Of a DNA stretch of 64,000 bases, positions 46,955-58,016 are shown piece after piece; the first letter of the stretch is position 1; each line of letters starts with the position of its first letter. The notes under the pieces are model-generated. The model was not told the origin of the DNA and did no database searches. It worked only from the letters and a program-made list of their open reading frames with translations. The position numbers and the translations under genes were made by a program. The DNA is taken from assembly GCF_037152535.1 (NCBI RefSeq), contig NZ_JBBCMA010000001.1:2542001-2606000 (forward strand), read 5' to 3'. This DNA is from Leclercia sp. AS011 (lineage in GTDB: Bacteria > Pseudomonadota > Gammaproteobacteria > Enterobacterales > Enterobacteriaceae).

Positions 46955-49900
46955 TCATCTCTCCTGCATGATCGCTGCATTCTGTTTTGCAGTGTCGACT
47001 CTGCGCTCAAACTCTTCGCTCGTAATGTTTTCATAACAACAGTCCGCCTCATCCTTACGATAACGGTTGCAACCATAGAAAACGCCTCCGTCTTTGTTCT
47101 TACGCTTAACCATGGTGCCGAGACCGCAGCGCCGACAGACGATTTCAATCTCCTGACATTCTGGATTCGCGCATACCCTTTGCATGCCATTGTGCATCAC
47201 CATCGGTGAGCTGCATTGCTTGCAGGAACTGGCCATATAATCACAGGCGGGTGAGTGAGAGCAGACATAGAATTTCTTATCATAGCGGCTCACTTTGCCC
47301 GTTAAGGAGCCGGACTCACAATCTGGACAACTCCATTGACCGACTTCAAGAGAATCACTTTTCGTAATGAGCTGTTTACCCATTTTTGCAATTTCCTCAA
47401 CGAAAGCTGAGGTATTCTGGCTATCAAAGATCATAAACACATAGTGTCGGGCACGGGTAACGGCGACATAAAATAACCGACGCTCTTCGGCAAACAGGTA
47501 TGGCTCTTGCTCCGGGAGAAGAAGGTCTATCAACTCATCATTTTCTTTGGCTGATGGAAAACTCCCCTTTTCGAGCCCCAGCAGGAGCACGTAATTTGCT
47601 TCCAGGCCTTTACTGGCATGCGCCGTCTGGTATTGAATATCCAGTAGTGGAAATTCGGCCATTAGCGCCTTTAGATCCAACCCCTTAAGATCCCTCATAT
47701 TTTCCAGACGATAACGACCAATCAGCATAACGGGTGCGCGACGGGTACTGTTGAGCCTCACTTCCCGGCTATGGCAACGAGCAAGCGCTCTCCTGATTTG
47801 CTGACGATAAGCCTCAGCTTTTCTTTGGTTGCGCTCGGCAATGTGGATATTAGCGATTTGTTCCTGAATATCGAGCAGTTGGACTGCCGCATGTTCCACC
47901 TGGGTATGCGTCGTGATCTCTTTCTTCAACTGCGCCGGATTTCGAGTAACAAAGGTAGAACTAAGCTCATGTATGCGATTGTTAAAGCGATAACTTTTGT
48001 CCAGAGGTAGCATTTTTGCAGGCGAAAACTGATGATCAAAACGGGTAAAAAAACGAAGGTCTGAGCCATTGAAACGATAAATGGCCTGCCAGTCATCCCC
48101 TACTGCAAACAGCCGCATATTATCCCGGGTTGCCAGTAATGCCTTTAACAACTTCCCTCGCCCACCCGAAAGGTCCTGAAACTCATCAACCAGAACATAG
48201 TCATAACGATGATGAAATTGCCCTTCCTCAAGTGCAGTTGTTGCTTCCGCGATCATATCGCTGAAGTCCATTTCTTGTTGCTCTTTGAGATGGGCTTCAT
48301 AAGCATCATAGACGGGTTTAAACAACGCGATAAATGCCTGGGTGCGCCCCATATCTATACGTTGAGGTGACGTCAGCAGTTCTGAAAATGAAAATTGCCC
48401 TTCCTTGAAAAGGCTAAGGAAACGGAGCATCAAATCGATAAAGCCTTGCCACGGCGATGAACCCGAGCTTTTAAGCTCATCCAGGAGTGTGTCTGTGTCA
48501 CGTAAATGCTGCGGCTCCTTCACCCGATTAAGTAAATCGAGGATATTTTCTTCCAGCGTTCCTTCACTCAACTGGTAGCTGTATAACTCTTCCAGTCGGG
48601 TTTTGTGCTGTTGATGCAGTTTCCGCTTCCAGGCTAATCCTTCAAGATATGCGGCCTGATCGACAAAGGGGGCCGTTCTCATCTCTCGATCTACGCCAAG
48701 GTATTCAATATAGGTCTTACTGACCGGCAAGTAGAAGTCAGGCTTATACTGGCGGCGTTCTATGGTTGCTGTATTAACCTCATAATTTGCTTCATAAGCA
48801 AAGGGGACTGAATACAAATAGAGATAGTTGGCAACCCGTAATTCACCGACACTTTTAACCCATTGCCCGGTCAGGGTAATCAGGCGGCAGCTTTGGAGAA
48901 ACTCATGATATTCTTCAATGGCATTGAAATCATATTCACAACGGCCAGGTGTACTGTAACAAACAAAATATTTAACTAGTTGGGTTTTATAATCATCGCT
49001 GAGACTTATTTCTGCTTCTAAAGTCGCTTCAATAAATTGTCGTAACTCATTATTTTGTTCAGCAAAACGCGTAAGTGAACGTTTGACGCCAACACTTTGA
49101 GCGACAATACGATTGCCGAACGCATGGAAGGTAGTCGCTTTTAATTTATCCCCACTTTCCGGCAGTCGCTCAGCAATACGTTCAGCCATTTCCCGCGCGG
49201 CCTTGTTACCAAAGGCCAGCATTAAGATATTTTCAGGCTGAGCTAAACCCGCCTTCAACAGATATCCAGCCTTACCAATTAGTGTCGACGTTTTTCCCGT
49301 CCCGGCACCTGCAACAACTAAAGTATGATCTTCATTCGTGACACAAGCTTTACGCTGAGGGGAACTCAGGGGCTGTGATTCGATGTTATCAAAAAAGATT
49401 TGATACGAAGATACTAACTGCGGGACGACCCGTTCGTTAAAGTGATGTCGTCCCGCTTCAGAAACATCGTCCATTGATAACTTCAGGGCCAGCTGCGCAA
49501 TGGGGTTATCGCTTTCTTGCGCAATAAAATCGGCATCAATATCAAGATCATAAAGACGCTTTTTAACCAAAGTGAGCTGTGACAAAGCGCGCCACTCCCA
49601 CGAAGAGAAATAGTGATCGCCTTTCTGATAGCGTCTGACAACCTCAAGTAGATCCCGCCACTCAGCGCTATGCTGAAAAATATCCAGCGCTGCACGTTGA
49701 ATCTTTTGAATAAGTGTTTCGAGCTGCTGAACATTGAAACCATTAAGCCGATAGGTTTCACCGTCTGTCCCAATAGACACATTAGAATACAGCCAACTGC
49801 GTCTGACCTTAATATTTCTAATCGCATCGATCGACAGTTGCACGCTCACATTTTGGTGCCTGAATGCCAGCAGGCCTGAAGACAGAGTTATTTTATTCGA

Positions 49901-49987
49901 GCGTCGGCGAATAAGTCCCCACAAATCATACAGTGGATGCGTACTGAGGTTCTGTTCACTTTGCAACTGTGAGGTCAATTTGTTCAT
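46955..49987 (-). CDS. HelD-like UvrD-family helicase with inserted PD-(D/E)XK-like nuclease segment and C-terminal zinc ribbons
   Basis: 1010-aa protein. The N-terminal ~200 residues resemble the helicase IV N-domain. Walker A VAGAGTGKTST is at residues 226-235, the DEFQD box is YVLVDEFQDLSGG, and the later SF1 motifs DDWQAIYRFNG, HASKGLEANYV and YVAVTRAR follow. Between the 1A and 2A halves (about 375-455) lies an insert absent from E. coli HelD. It holds E382, the PDF motif with D417, and E428 in YIEYLG, spaced as in a PD-(D/E)XK nuclease. Three cysteine clusters at the end (CPDC, CKQC, CRRC) are topoisomerase-type zinc ribbons. It lies next to hsdR in the defence island; its role is unknown. 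Confidence 0.85.
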   Translation of the reverse strand: MNKLTSQLQSEQNLSTHPLYDLWGLIRRRSNKITLSSGLLAFRHQNVSVQLSIDAIRNIKVRRSWLYSNVSIGTDGETYRLNGFNVQQLETLIQKIQRAALDIFQHSAEWRDLLEVVRRYQKGDHYFSSWEWRALSQLTLVKKRLYDLDIDADFIAQESDNPIAQLALKLSMDDVSEAGRHHFNERVVPQLVSSYQIFFDNIESQPLSSPQRKACVTNEDHTLVVAGAGTGKTSTLIGKAGYLLKAGLAQPENILMLAFGNKAAREMAERIAERLPESGDKLKATTFHAFGNRIVAQSVGVKRSLTRFAEQNNELRQFIEATLEAEISLSDDYKTQLVKYFVCYSTPGRCEYDFNAIEEYHEFLQSCRLITLTGQWVKSVGELRVANYLYLYSVPFAYEANYEVNTATIERRQYKPDFYLPVSKTYIEYLGVDREMRTAPFVDQAAYLEGLAWKRKLHQQHKTRLEELYSYQLSEGTLEENILDLLNRVKEPQHLRDTDTLLDELKSSGSSPWQGFIDLMLRFLSLFKEGQFSFSELLTSPQRIDMGRTQAFIALFKPVYDAYEAHLKEQQEMDFSDMIAEATTALEEGQFHHRYDYVLVDEFQDLSGGRGKLLKALLATRDNMRLFAVGDDWQAIYRFNGSDLRFFTRFDHQFSPAKMLPLDKSYRFNNRIHELSSTFVTRNPAQLKKEITTHTQVEHAAVQLLDIQEQIANIHIAERNQRKAEAYRQQIRRALARCHSREVRLNSTRRAPVMLIGRYRLENMRDLKGLDLKALMAEFPLLDIQYQTAHASKGLEANYVLLLGLEKGSFPSAKENDELIDLLLPEQEPYLFAEERRLFYVAVTRARHYVFMIFDSQNTSAFVEEIAKMGKQLITKSDSLEVGQWSCPDCESGSLTGKVSRYDKKFYVCSHSPACDYMASSCKQCSSPMVMHNGMQRVCANPECQEIEIVCRRCGLGTMVKRKNKDGGVFYGCNRYRKDEADCCYENITSEEFERRVDTAKQNAAIMQER

Positions 49988-50120
49988 TCTTGATGGAAAA
50001 ATCGAAAATGGAGAAGTTTTAAAATAACTGAATCAAGGAGCATTCAGTACCGCCGTTGAGTCCTGGCAATGAAGTTCTCGCATGCTTAATCAGAACTATT
50101 TTCACTCTTCAGGTACAACG

Positions 50121-50140
50121 GAGGGCGATACTCTGCCCTC
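50121..50140. repeat. Small inverted repeat between hsdR and the helicase gene
   Basis: GAGGGC-N8-GCCCTC, 22 bases beyond the hsdR stop (minus strand); possible weak RNA 3' hairpin. Confidence 0.4.
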
Positions 50141-50161
50141 GCTATCAGCAGTTGGACGTCG

Positions 50162-53100
50162 CTATGACGTCCAGCTGTTCGACACCACTTCCGCCTGCTT
50201 CAAAATCAGCTCTACGGCACCCGCTGTTTTATCCGGCGGATACTTGTACTTACGCAGGGTCTGGCGCACCAGAATACGCAGCCGCGCACGCACGCTTTCA
50301 CGTACCTGCCAGTCGACGGTGGTAGATTTCCGCAGCTGTCGTGTGACCTCAATAGCCAGCTTTCTTAGCGTTTCATCGCCCAGTTCACGCACCGCGCTTT
50401 CGTTTTCCACCAGCGCATCGTAGAAAGCGATTTCGTCCTGGTTTAAGCCCAGCGCATCATCGCGCTCCATCGCCTCCTGGAACGCTTTCGCCATCTGGAT
50501 CAACTCTTCAATCACCTGTGCGGTTTCAATCGCCCGGTTATTGTATTTGAGCAGCACGGCTTTCAGGCGGTCGGAGTATTTCTTCTGCTGCACTATGTTA
50601 TTTCCGGAGCGAGCATGAATACCGTCATTAAGCAGTTTTTCCAGCAGTTCCACCGCCAGGTTGCGTTGCGGCATTTCCCGCACTTCTTCCAGGAACTCAT
50701 CGGACAGCAACCCTATGTTTGGCTTATCCAACCCGGCCAGAGCAAAAACATCCTCAACGCCTGTAGCGACAACCGCGTTATCGAGGATCTTGCTCAGCAG
50801 CGAGTTCTTTTCTGACTGGCTAAATTTTGCCTTTGGATCAAGTTTGATAAGCCCCACTCTGACCGCCGAAAGGAACGCGAACTCCTCCTGTAAGGGTTCA
50901 GCTTCATCAAGGGTGTTACAGAGCGACCAGGCTTTACTCATCGCCAGTGAAACGTCGAGATAACGCTTTTTACCGTCATCCAGACCCAGAATGTAGTTAA
51001 CGGCATCGCGCAAGAACGCTAATGGATCGCGAGAAAAGCCTTCGTAGCTAAAGCCGGGTTTTCCTGCTGACGGCGCAAACATCCCGTGAATGACATCGAT
51101 TTTTTCCAACAGAATGGCAAAAGCTTCCCGCGCATCGACGGTAGTCTGCCCTTTCCCTTTCGAATCCGTGTAGGTTTTTAGCGCCTGCTTCAGTTCGTTG
51201 GCGATACCAATGTAATCCACCACCAGCCCGCCGGGTTTATCGCGGAACACGCGGTTAACGCGCGCAATAGCCTGCATCAGGTTATGACCGCGCATCGGCT
51301 TGTCGATATACATGGTGTGGCAGCACGGCGCATCAAACCCGGTCAGCCACATATCACGGACAATCACCAGCTTCAGCGGATCGTTCAAATCCTTAAAGCG
51401 GGCTTCAAGACGCTTTTTAGTCTGCTTGTTGTAGATGTGCGGCTGAAGATGGTCTTTGTCTGATGCTGAGCCGGTCATAATGACTTTGATCGCGCCTTGT
51501 TCAACATCCGTGCTGTGCCAGTCCGGACGGATCTCTGTGATGGCGTTGTAGAGCTTCACACAGATATCACGGCTCATGGCCACAATCATCGCCTTGCCGT
51601 TCATGGCCGCATTGCGTGTTTCAAAGTGCTGAACCAGATCGGCGGCAACCTGTTTGATACGCGGCTCTGAACCCACCAGCTTTTCCAGACGACTCCAGTC
51701 ACCTTTGGTTTTCTCCTGCTGACCCGTCTCTTCATCTTCCACCAGCTCATCCACCTTGTCGGAGAGCGTTTCCAGCTCCTCATGATTCAGGTCGAGTTTT
51801 GCCAGCCGGGATTCGTAGTAAATCGGTACCGTTGCGCCATCATCAACCGCATCCTGAATATCGTAGATAGAGACGTAATCGCCGAATACGGCACGGGTAT
51901 CTTTATCTTCAGACGCAATCGGCGTACCGGTAAAGCCCATAAACGACGCATTCGGCAGCGCATCGCGCATGTGTTTGGCGTAGCCGTATTTGTAGACCCC
52001 GGTTTCGCGGTCCAGCGTGGCGCTCAGGCCATACTGGCTGCGGTGCGCTTCATCGGAAATCACCACGATGTTGGTGCGCAGGTTGAGGGCCGGATGGCTC
52101 TGCTCGCTGTCCAGCGGCGCAAACTTTTGCACGGTGGTAAAGATGATGCCGCCGGATTCGCGGGCATTAAGCAGCTCACGCAGCTCGTCGCGGTCGTTGG
52201 CCTGTAAAGGCGTTTGCTTCAGTAAATCTTGCGCCTGACAAAAGGTTGCATAGAGTTGCCCGTCCAGATCGTTACGATCCGTCACCACCACGATGGTCGG
52301 GTTGTTCATCTCCGCCTGTTGCAATAGCTTTCCGGCGTAGCAGCACATAGAGATACTTTTGCCGGATCCCTGTGTATGCCACACCACACCCGCTTTTTTA
52401 CTGCCGGGAGTAATGTTACTGCGCAGCGGCAGATGTTTGCCGGTAGACGCCACAATCGTCGCCGCGACAGCTTCACGCACCGCGTGGAACTGGTGATAGG
52501 CGGCAATCTTTTTGATGAGGCGTTTGCCGTCATTTTCGAACAACACAAAGTAACGAATGTAATCGAGCAGAAGCGCACGGTTAAAGAAGCCCTTCACGAC
52601 CGTTTGCAACTGCCAGTCAAACTGTGGCTTATCGTCTTCGTTAGCCACAGTTTTCCACGGTAGAAAACGCTCTTCGTCAGCAGTGAGCGAGCCAATACGC
52701 GCATTTTGCCCATCGCTCACCACCAGCGCTTCGTTGCAGATAAACAGGTCGCTGAGTTCGTTTTTATAGGTCTGGAGCTGGTTAAACGCAGCCCAGATAT
52801 CGGCATTGGCATCAATCGGGCTTTTCAGCTCAATCACCGCCACCGGCAGGCCGTTGATATAACCAATGATATCCGGACGACGGACCTGTTTTATCCCCTG
52901 AATAGCGACCTGATTCACGACCATAAAGCGGTTATTGCCGGGATGGTTAAAATCCATCAGCAGCGCTTTATCGTGAACCGTCTTGTCTTCACGCTTGTAC
53001 TCAACGGGGACGCCGTCAAGCAGCAGATGGTGAAAGGCCTTATTGCTGACGACCAGATCCGGGCTTTCGGGGCGGGTAATACGCAGTATCACCTCTTCCA

Positions 53101-53293
53101 GCACGGAAACAGGGAGATGGGGATTGATGGTTTTCAGCTGCTCCAGCATCACCGGGCGCAGAAACACATCATGGAATGATTCACGCAGCGGGTTGTCGCC
53201 GTCCGGCGCGATATCCGGCCCGTGCAGCACTTCCCAGTCCTGTTCAGCAAACCATTTCAGGCATTGCTGCTCTAAATCGTCTTCGCTCAGCAT
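50162..53293 (-). CDS. hsdR: Type I restriction enzyme, restriction (motor/nuclease) subunit HsdR
   Basis: 1043-aa subunit. An N-terminal PD-(D/E)XK nuclease is indicated by D ([15 protein letters not shown], catalytic ELK). The SF2 translocase has Walker [15 protein letters not shown]-type box [11 protein letters not shown], and later motifs ([25 protein letters not shown]). It cuts DNA remote from unmodified target sites when complexed with HsdM and HsdS. Its start overlaps the stop of the upstream gene by one base. Because HsdM is interrupted, this subunit may have no working partner. Confidence 0.95.
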   Translation of the reverse strand: MLSEDDLEQQCLKWFAEQDWEVLHGPDIAPDGDNPLRESFHDVFLRPVMLEQLKTINPHLPVSVLEEVILRITRPESPDLVVSNKAFHHLLLDGVPVEYKREDKTVHDKALLMDFNHPGNNRFMVVNQVAIQGIKQVRRPDIIGYINGLPVAVIELKSPIDANADIWAAFNQLQTYKNELSDLFICNEALVVSDGQNARIGSLTADEERFLPWKTVANEDDKPQFDWQLQTVVKGFFNRALLLDYIRYFVLFENDGKRLIKKIAAYHQFHAVREAVAATIVASTGKHLPLRSNITPGSKKAGVVWHTQGSGKSISMCCYAGKLLQQAEMNNPTIVVVTDRNDLDGQLYATFCQAQDLLKQTPLQANDRDELRELLNARESGGIIFTTVQKFAPLDSEQSHPALNLRTNIVVISDEAHRSQYGLSATLDRETGVYKYGYAKHMRDALPNASFMGFTGTPIASEDKDTRAVFGDYVSIYDIQDAVDDGATVPIYYESRLAKLDLNHEELETLSDKVDELVEDEETGQQEKTKGDWSRLEKLVGSEPRIKQVAADLVQHFETRNAAMNGKAMIVAMSRDICVKLYNAITEIRPDWHSTDVEQGAIKVIMTGSASDKDHLQPHIYNKQTKKRLEARFKDLNDPLKLVIVRDMWLTGFDAPCCHTMYIDKPMRGHNLMQAIARVNRVFRDKPGGLVVDYIGIANELKQALKTYTDSKGKGQTTVDAREAFAILLEKIDVIHGMFAPSAGKPGFSYEGFSRDPLAFLRDAVNYILGLDDGKKRYLDVSLAMSKAWSLCNTLDEAEPLQEEFAFLSAVRVGLIKLDPKAKFSQSEKNSLLSKILDNAVVATGVEDVFALAGLDKPNIGLLSDEFLEEVREMPQRNLAVELLEKLLNDGIHARSGNNIVQQKKYSDRLKAVLLKYNNRAIETAQVIEELIQMAKAFQEAMERDDALGLNQDEIAFYDALVENESAVRELGDETLRKLAIEVTRQLRKSTTVDWQVRESVRARLRILVRQTLRKYKYPPDKTAGAVELILKQAEVVSNSWTS

Positions 53294-54480
53294 CAGGCTT
53301 CCTCTGTCTCAGGTTCTTCCGTCTCTTCCGGCGCATTAGAAATATCTTTAAGCGCCATATTCAGTGGGGCGATAAAGGGATCGAGCGCTTTTTCAAACGC
53401 CGTCAGGTTAACCAGCAGCCAGTCGATCATTGCTGGCCAGTTGCTCTCGTCGAGGCTGGTGGCGGGCGTGGCGAAAGAGATTCGGCACGATTTTTTGCCT
53501 GGAAGCGGCTCCCATTTCAGCGCCTGACCAAAGGTATTTTCAATCGCCTCTTTATGCTCATAGAGCCAGTTAAACGCAAAGGTGTTGCTCTCCGCCGAGG
53601 ATTTGGCAATCCACAGTTCAACGCGACTCTCTTTTTTACTGAAAATTAGATTCCAAGAAACGGCGCTGATACCGGAACCCGCGCTGATCCAATGGTCGGT
53701 CGACGGGCTGATATTGTTGTACAACGTGCAGGAGCTGGCTTTAAGACGCTCAAGGGTTTTGGTCCAGAAGGCTTTGCGGATCATCAGGATAGCTTTAACT
53801 CCACCGCTGGTGGATTGCTCTTCGGCTTCCTTCTGCGCCATGCCGATCATGAAGGATTCGGCTTCCGGCGTCGGGATCACCTGGCGAATATCAACGAACA
53901 CATCGTCGTTGAATTTATACGGCTTAACCTTAAAGCACTGCACCCGCAGACCAAACTGCATCAGCCACAGTGCGGTATTGGTCACTTCTTTGCGGAAGCT
54001 GGCTGCCACCATCATCACTCGCTGCGTGCGGCTCTGGTTGATTTGCACTTCATCCAGGCTTTCACACTCCAGAAACTCGGCCATCACTTCCGCCGCCGGG
54101 CGAGTCTCTTCCGGTTCGTATTTATCGAGATAGAGCTGGAAGATGTCGAGGATCTGTTCTTTGCGCAGGTTGGCGCAGTAGCCGGCATATTTCAGCGCTT
54201 GCCACACCACATCGCGCCCGGAGTCATCGAGCTTGTTTTCGATGATCACCAGGTTGCGTTGTTTATCGATCGCCAGCAGGTCAAGGCGCTCTTTGGTGTC
54301 GTCAAAACCGGCGAACTCTTTCTGGATGATCAGCAGTTCATCATCGTTATCGCGGGTCAACGCCTGAGGGTTCTTCGCCAGCCACTCCTGCAGGTGATAG
54401 CGCTCGGTATAACCAAGGCTGCTGAACGACACCTCTTGCAGAGAGTGCAGGCTGTTGGTCGGCGTATCGACTTTATACAT
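53293..54480 (-). CDS. DUF4268-like protein with N-terminal PD-(D/E)XK nuclease-like domain, embedded in the hsd operon
   Basis: 395-aa protein between hsdS and hsdR. The N-terminal part (about residues 25-110) has the sequence [20 protein letters not shown]: an Asp and, 12 residues on, Glu-Asn-Lys, as in NucS/RecB-type PD-(D/E)XK nucleases. The C-terminal region (about 230-375) resembles DUF4268. An acidic tail ([11 protein letters not shown]) ends it. Start overlaps hsdS by 8 bases and stop overlaps hsdR by one, so it is translated as part of the operon. Its role (accessory nuclease, anti-restriction control or separate defence) is unknown. Confidence 0.75.
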   Translation of the reverse strand: MYKVDTPTNSLHSLQEVSFSSLGYTERYHLQEWLAKNPQALTRDNDDELLIIQKEFAGFDDTKERLDLLAIDKQRNLVIIENKLDDSGRDVVWQALKYAGYCANLRKEQILDIFQLYLDKYEPEETRPAAEVMAEFLECESLDEVQINQSRTQRVMMVAASFRKEVTNTALWLMQFGLRVQCFKVKPYKFNDDVFVDIRQVIPTPEAESFMIGMAQKEAEEQSTSGGVKAILMIRKAFWTKTLERLKASSCTLYNNISPSTDHWISAGSGISAVSWNLIFSKKESRVELWIAKSSAESNTFAFNWLYEHKEAIENTFGQALKWEPLPGKKSCRISFATPATSLDESNWPAMIDWLLVNLTAFEKALDPFIAPLNMALKDISNAPEETEEPETEEA

Positions 54481-55957
54481 TTTCCGCCTCGCTTACCGCC
54501 TGCTCGGCTTCCGGCAGGGTGATTTCGCCGGAGAGGAGTTTGGGGAGAAGGGTGTCGCGGAGTTGGGTTAACTTTATATTCTCAGAAGAGTGCATTAATT
54601 TAACAAAAGGCAGCGTTGCTTTGTAAAACAACTTTAAAATTTCGGATTGCGCAACAGCAACCATCTCATTTTCTAAAAACACTTTTGTCTGAAAATTACT
54701 AATCCCAGTACTTTGATTTTGATATAACCATGTTTTCCCATCTTGATAAATCTTCTCAAGATGAAGGCCCAAAACCATGCCTAACTCCTTACTTTTTGGA
54801 CGGAAAAGTCGGCAAAAACTTGCAGGCTCCACAGGTAGTGATAGTCGCTTAAGAATCTCATCAGTAACATAGATAGAACGGCCTGTGGGTTGAGTCGGGC
54901 TGCCTCCTGATACTTCAATAACAATATCACCAGCATTTAGACTACGTGTTTTTAATTTTTTCTCTTCTACATAACGAAAAGGAACATTGCTATCTTGGCA
55001 AGACTTTATATTAGGAATATCTGTTCCTCGAATAATACGCACTGGCATTTTATGCTTATCATCAGATTCATCTTTACCCCAGTCTCCCCCGATTGTATGA
55101 GATAAAAGCTCTCCAAAAGGTTGGAATTTCCACCCTTCCGGCCCCCCCCCTAACTCACTCTCCTGCATTGCAGACGGAAACAGTTCTGCCGTGGCTTTTA
55201 TCTCGGCATATTGCTCAGGGTGTTCATGCTCAAATACCGTCAGCGCATCAGCATCTTTCCCGGAAATCGCCGTCATGGCGGCAAGCGTCGCGTCTTCCTG
55301 CGAACCACCCGCTTCCAGCGCTGCCATTTTGGCTTTTACCGGTTCAAAATCGACAAACCAGCTTTTGAACAGGGCTTGCGCCATTTGTTCCAGGGTTTGG
55401 TTGATTACTTGATTAAGTTCTATTTTTTCATCTAACTCCCCGAGAATTTTCGCTATTTTCGATTGTTCATTTAATGTTGGCAAAGGTAATTCGATAGCTT
55501 TAAGGGAAGACAATGGTTGGCCAATCCCAGGCGTACCAACTTGAGATGAATTTTTGAGTAACTCATGTCGCCCCTGATTACTTTTAAAGAAATAATATAT
55601 ATATTTGGGACATGCTTTATGGGGGTCACATGTTAGCTTCATGAGGCTGCTTGAAAGAACGTATCTTTTATCATGTTCTACAATACCGACTTCCCCTATT
55701 GAACCCCTATGAGGAAATACTAAATCATTTTTATATACATTGCATGATGCTAGTTCATCTGCTTTATCTATGGTTATGTATACAAATTCATTTATAAAAT
55801 TAGGTGTCGGACCTAGATTCGTCCCCCGAATAACCGGAATACCAGATTCAACATAGCAATCACTTTTCATTCTTGACCCAAAAGGGCCAATCGTGATTGC
55901 ATTTTTTAAATCAGCTTTAATGTCATCTATTAGTACAACAGGCCATTTAGAACTCAT
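54473..55957 (-). CDS. hsdS: Type I restriction-modification specificity subunit HsdS
   Basis: 494-aa subunit with two target recognition domains (about residues 1-170 and 245-420). Each is followed by a conserved helical spacer ([20 protein letters not shown] and [20 protein letters not shown]). The domains read the two halves of a split DNA target. The DNA of the recognition domains is much richer in AT than its neighbours, as usual for shuffled hsdS genes. ATG at 55957 sits inside the last codons of the original hsdM frame. Confidence 0.93.
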   Translation of the reverse strand: MSSKWPVVLIDDIKADLKNAITIGPFGSRMKSDCYVESGIPVIRGTNLGPTPNFINEFVYITIDKADELASCNVYKNDLVFPHRGSIGEVGIVEHDKRYVLSSSLMKLTCDPHKACPKYIYYFFKSNQGRHELLKNSSQVGTPGIGQPLSSLKAIELPLPTLNEQSKIAKILGELDEKIELNQVINQTLEQMAQALFKSWFVDFEPVKAKMAALEAGGSQEDATLAAMTAISGKDADALTVFEHEHPEQYAEIKATAELFPSAMQESELGGGPEGWKFQPFGELLSHTIGGDWGKDESDDKHKMPVRIIRGTDIPNIKSCQDSNVPFRYVEEKKLKTRSLNAGDIVIEVSGGSPTQPTGRSIYVTDEILKRLSLPVEPASFCRLFRPKSKELGMVLGLHLEKIYQDGKTWLYQNQSTGISNFQTKVFLENEMVAVAQSEILKLFYKATLPFVKLMHSSENIKLTQLRDTLLPKLLSGEITLPEAEQAVSEAENV

Positions 55958-56174
55958 AACCTAACTCCCCCAGATTCGCCTTAATCTGTTCTTCCAGCTT
56001 CGCGCTCTCTTCCAGCTGATCTTTGAGCTGCGCCGTCAGTCGCGCCATCTTCTCGGCAAACGGTTCATCGTCTTCATCCTGCTCTGCGGCACCGACATAG
56101 CGCCCAGGGGTCAGCACAAAGTCGTTTTTCTGAATATCTTCCAGCGTTGCGGAGAAGCAGAATCCTGCTTCGTC
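55947..56174 (-). pseudogene. hsdM: Detached 3' end of hsdM, in frame after a premature TAA
   Basis: Immediately after TAA 56175-56177 the same frame continues for 75 codons (beginning [20 protein letters not shown]) to TAA at 55947-55949. The encoded sequence is the normal HsdM C-terminus ([14 protein letters not shown], then a helical tail ending LGELGYEF) and overlaps the hsdS start, the expected M-S junction. It has no ribosome site of its own. Confidence 0.88.
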
Positions 56175-57656
56175 TTAGTAGTCTTTATCCGCCTGCCAGG
56201 CGTGGAAGGTATCGGCGATTTTGGCAATATCTTCGCGGCTAAAATCACGCAGTACGCGGTCTTTCATAAAGCCAATCTGGCGGGCATCGATAAATAGCAC
56301 TTCGCCTTTGCGGTGCGCTTTGCCGTTGCCGCCGGTTTTGTCTTTAGTCAGGAACCAGATACAGGCCGGGATTTGGGTGTTGGTAAACAGCTGACCTGGC
56401 AGCGCCACCATGCACTCCACCAGATCGGCCTCGATCAGGTTGCGACGGATCTCGCCTTCGTTGTTGGTATTGGAGCTCATAGAGCCGTTAGCCAGCAGCA
56501 GCGCCATCGAGCCTTTCGGGGCCAGGTGGTGGATCATGTGCTGCATCCACGCGAAGTTGGCATTGCCCTGCGGCGGGGTGCCGTACTTCCAGCGCACGTC
56601 GTTTTCCAGCTTCGCGCTCCACCACTCCTTCATGTTGAACGGCGGGTTAGCCATCACGAAGTCTGCACGCAGATCCGGATGCTGGTCGTCCAGCAGGGTA
56701 TCGGCGTTTTTACTGCCGAAGTTAAAGTCGATGCCACGGATCGCCATGTTCATCGCCGCCAGTTTCCAGGTGGTCGGGTTGGACTCCTGACCGTAAACGG
56801 AGATTTTCTGCTTCTGCTCGGCGGCGTTGTACTGCTTCTCGCCCGCGTGCTCTTCAATAAAGCGGTCGCTGGAAACAAAGAACCCGCCCGAGCCCATCGC
56901 CGGATCGTACACACGGCCGTTATACGGCTGTAAGCATTCGACAATCAGGGTAACGATGCTTTTTGGCGTGTAATACTGGCCGCCCTGCTTACCTTCTGCC
57001 AGCGCGAACTGGCCGAGGAAGTACTCGTAAACGTGGCCGAGAATATCTTTGCTCTTTAAGTTGAGCTTCTCGCCGTTATATTCCGGATTGCTGAAGTTGG
57101 CATCCGAGAAAGTATTAATCAGCCCGGTTAGCACCTCGTTACCCAACTGATATTGGCTGATGCGGTTCAGAATACCTTTCAGCTTCGGGTTGGTTTTTTC
57201 GATTTCATCTAAGGCATTGTCCACCAGCCAGGAGACGGAGCGCAGCTTGACGTCATTCCCGGTGGCTTCATCCACCCACAGCACCGTGCCGGTTGGCAGC
57301 ATGGCTTTGTTTTTCAGCGTGTCCCAGCGCGCGGCTTTTGGCACCCAGAAGATGTTCTTTTCGGTGTAGTAATCTTCCACTTCCAGTTCATCAACAATCG
57401 CCTGCGCATACTCTTCATCAGAGTCGTAACCGTCACGCGACATGGCGTAGATGTTGTCCGGGTTGCCAACATCGCGGAACAGAGTAATGAGCTCCTGCTG
57501 ACGGGCCTCAAAGGCATCGGATACATACTTCAGGAAGATAAGCCCCAGCACCACGTGCTTGTAGTTGGCGGCATCCATATTGGCGCGCAGCTTGTCGGCG
57601 GCCTTCCAGAATTTGTTATCCAGCTCGTTCAGGAACTGTTGTTCGGCGTTGTTCAT
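56175..57656 (-). CDS. hsdM: Type I DNA methyltransferase HsdM, truncated by an in-frame stop
   Basis: N6-adenine methyltransferase subunit with SAM-binding motif DPAMGSGGFF and catalytic NPPF (in MANPPFNMKEWW). The start ATG 57656 (GAGGAT upstream) gives MNNAEQQFLNELDNKFW, typical of HsdM; a longer in-frame reading is not credible. The product stops at 493 aa after ADKDY, whereas the intact frame would give 569 aa. The missing C-terminal helices normally contact HsdS, so the enzyme is probably unable to assemble properly. The codon at the break looks like a GAA or CAA changed to TAA. Confidence 0.92.
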   Translation of the reverse strand: MNNAEQQFLNELDNKFWKAADKLRANMDAANYKHVVLGLIFLKYVSDAFEARQQELITLFRDVGNPDNIYAMSRDGYDSDEEYAQAIVDELEVEDYYTEKNIFWVPKAARWDTLKNKAMLPTGTVLWVDEATGNDVKLRSVSWLVDNALDEIEKTNPKLKGILNRISQYQLGNEVLTGLINTFSDANFSNPEYNGEKLNLKSKDILGHVYEYFLGQFALAEGKQGGQYYTPKSIVTLIVECLQPYNGRVYDPAMGSGGFFVSSDRFIEEHAGEKQYNAAEQKQKISVYGQESNPTTWKLAAMNMAIRGIDFNFGSKNADTLLDDQHPDLRADFVMANPPFNMKEWWSAKLENDVRWKYGTPPQGNANFAWMQHMIHHLAPKGSMALLLANGSMSSNTNNEGEIRRNLIEADLVECMVALPGQLFTNTQIPACIWFLTKDKTGGNGKAHRKGEVLFIDARQIGFMKDRVLRDFSREDIAKIADTFHAWQADKDY

Positions 57657-58016
57657 AAAAATCCTCGAGGCAGATCGCAGCGAAAACGCAACGATGCCAT
57701 ATTGCAAATACGATTTTGGAATGCAGTTCGCAAAATGATACCCGGAACAGGAACGATTACAAACGACACAACGTAAAGAAGTTTGCATTTGAGAGGTGAA
57801 TAATAGGAAACTAAACCGCCGTTTCGTATGCAACATCAGTGCTCTCGCCCAATACGCAGTTCATCCCCAGGGCAACAACACCCGTTCTGCAGCATCGAAA
57901 CGATAAATTTGAAAAGTGTTGAAAGTGTGTAGCCGCGCGTCGATTTTGATTAAAGGTAATCAAAATGTTGTCGATGGTTATTCTGTGTGTGTATTTAATA
58001 TAAAACAGGTAAAACT
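57657..58016. other. Divergent promoter region between hsdM and zorA
   Basis: 360 bases without a gene, separating the two defence systems, which are transcribed away from each other. It should hold both promoters. A Shine-Dalgarno-like AGGT precedes zorA. No clear operator palindrome was found. Confidence 0.5.

Noticed and set aside
56175..56177. Programmed stop-codon readthrough or recoding at the hsdM TAA
   Set aside because: TAA is the least leaky stop and no recoding signal or downstream structure was seen; a plain nonsense mutation is simpler.
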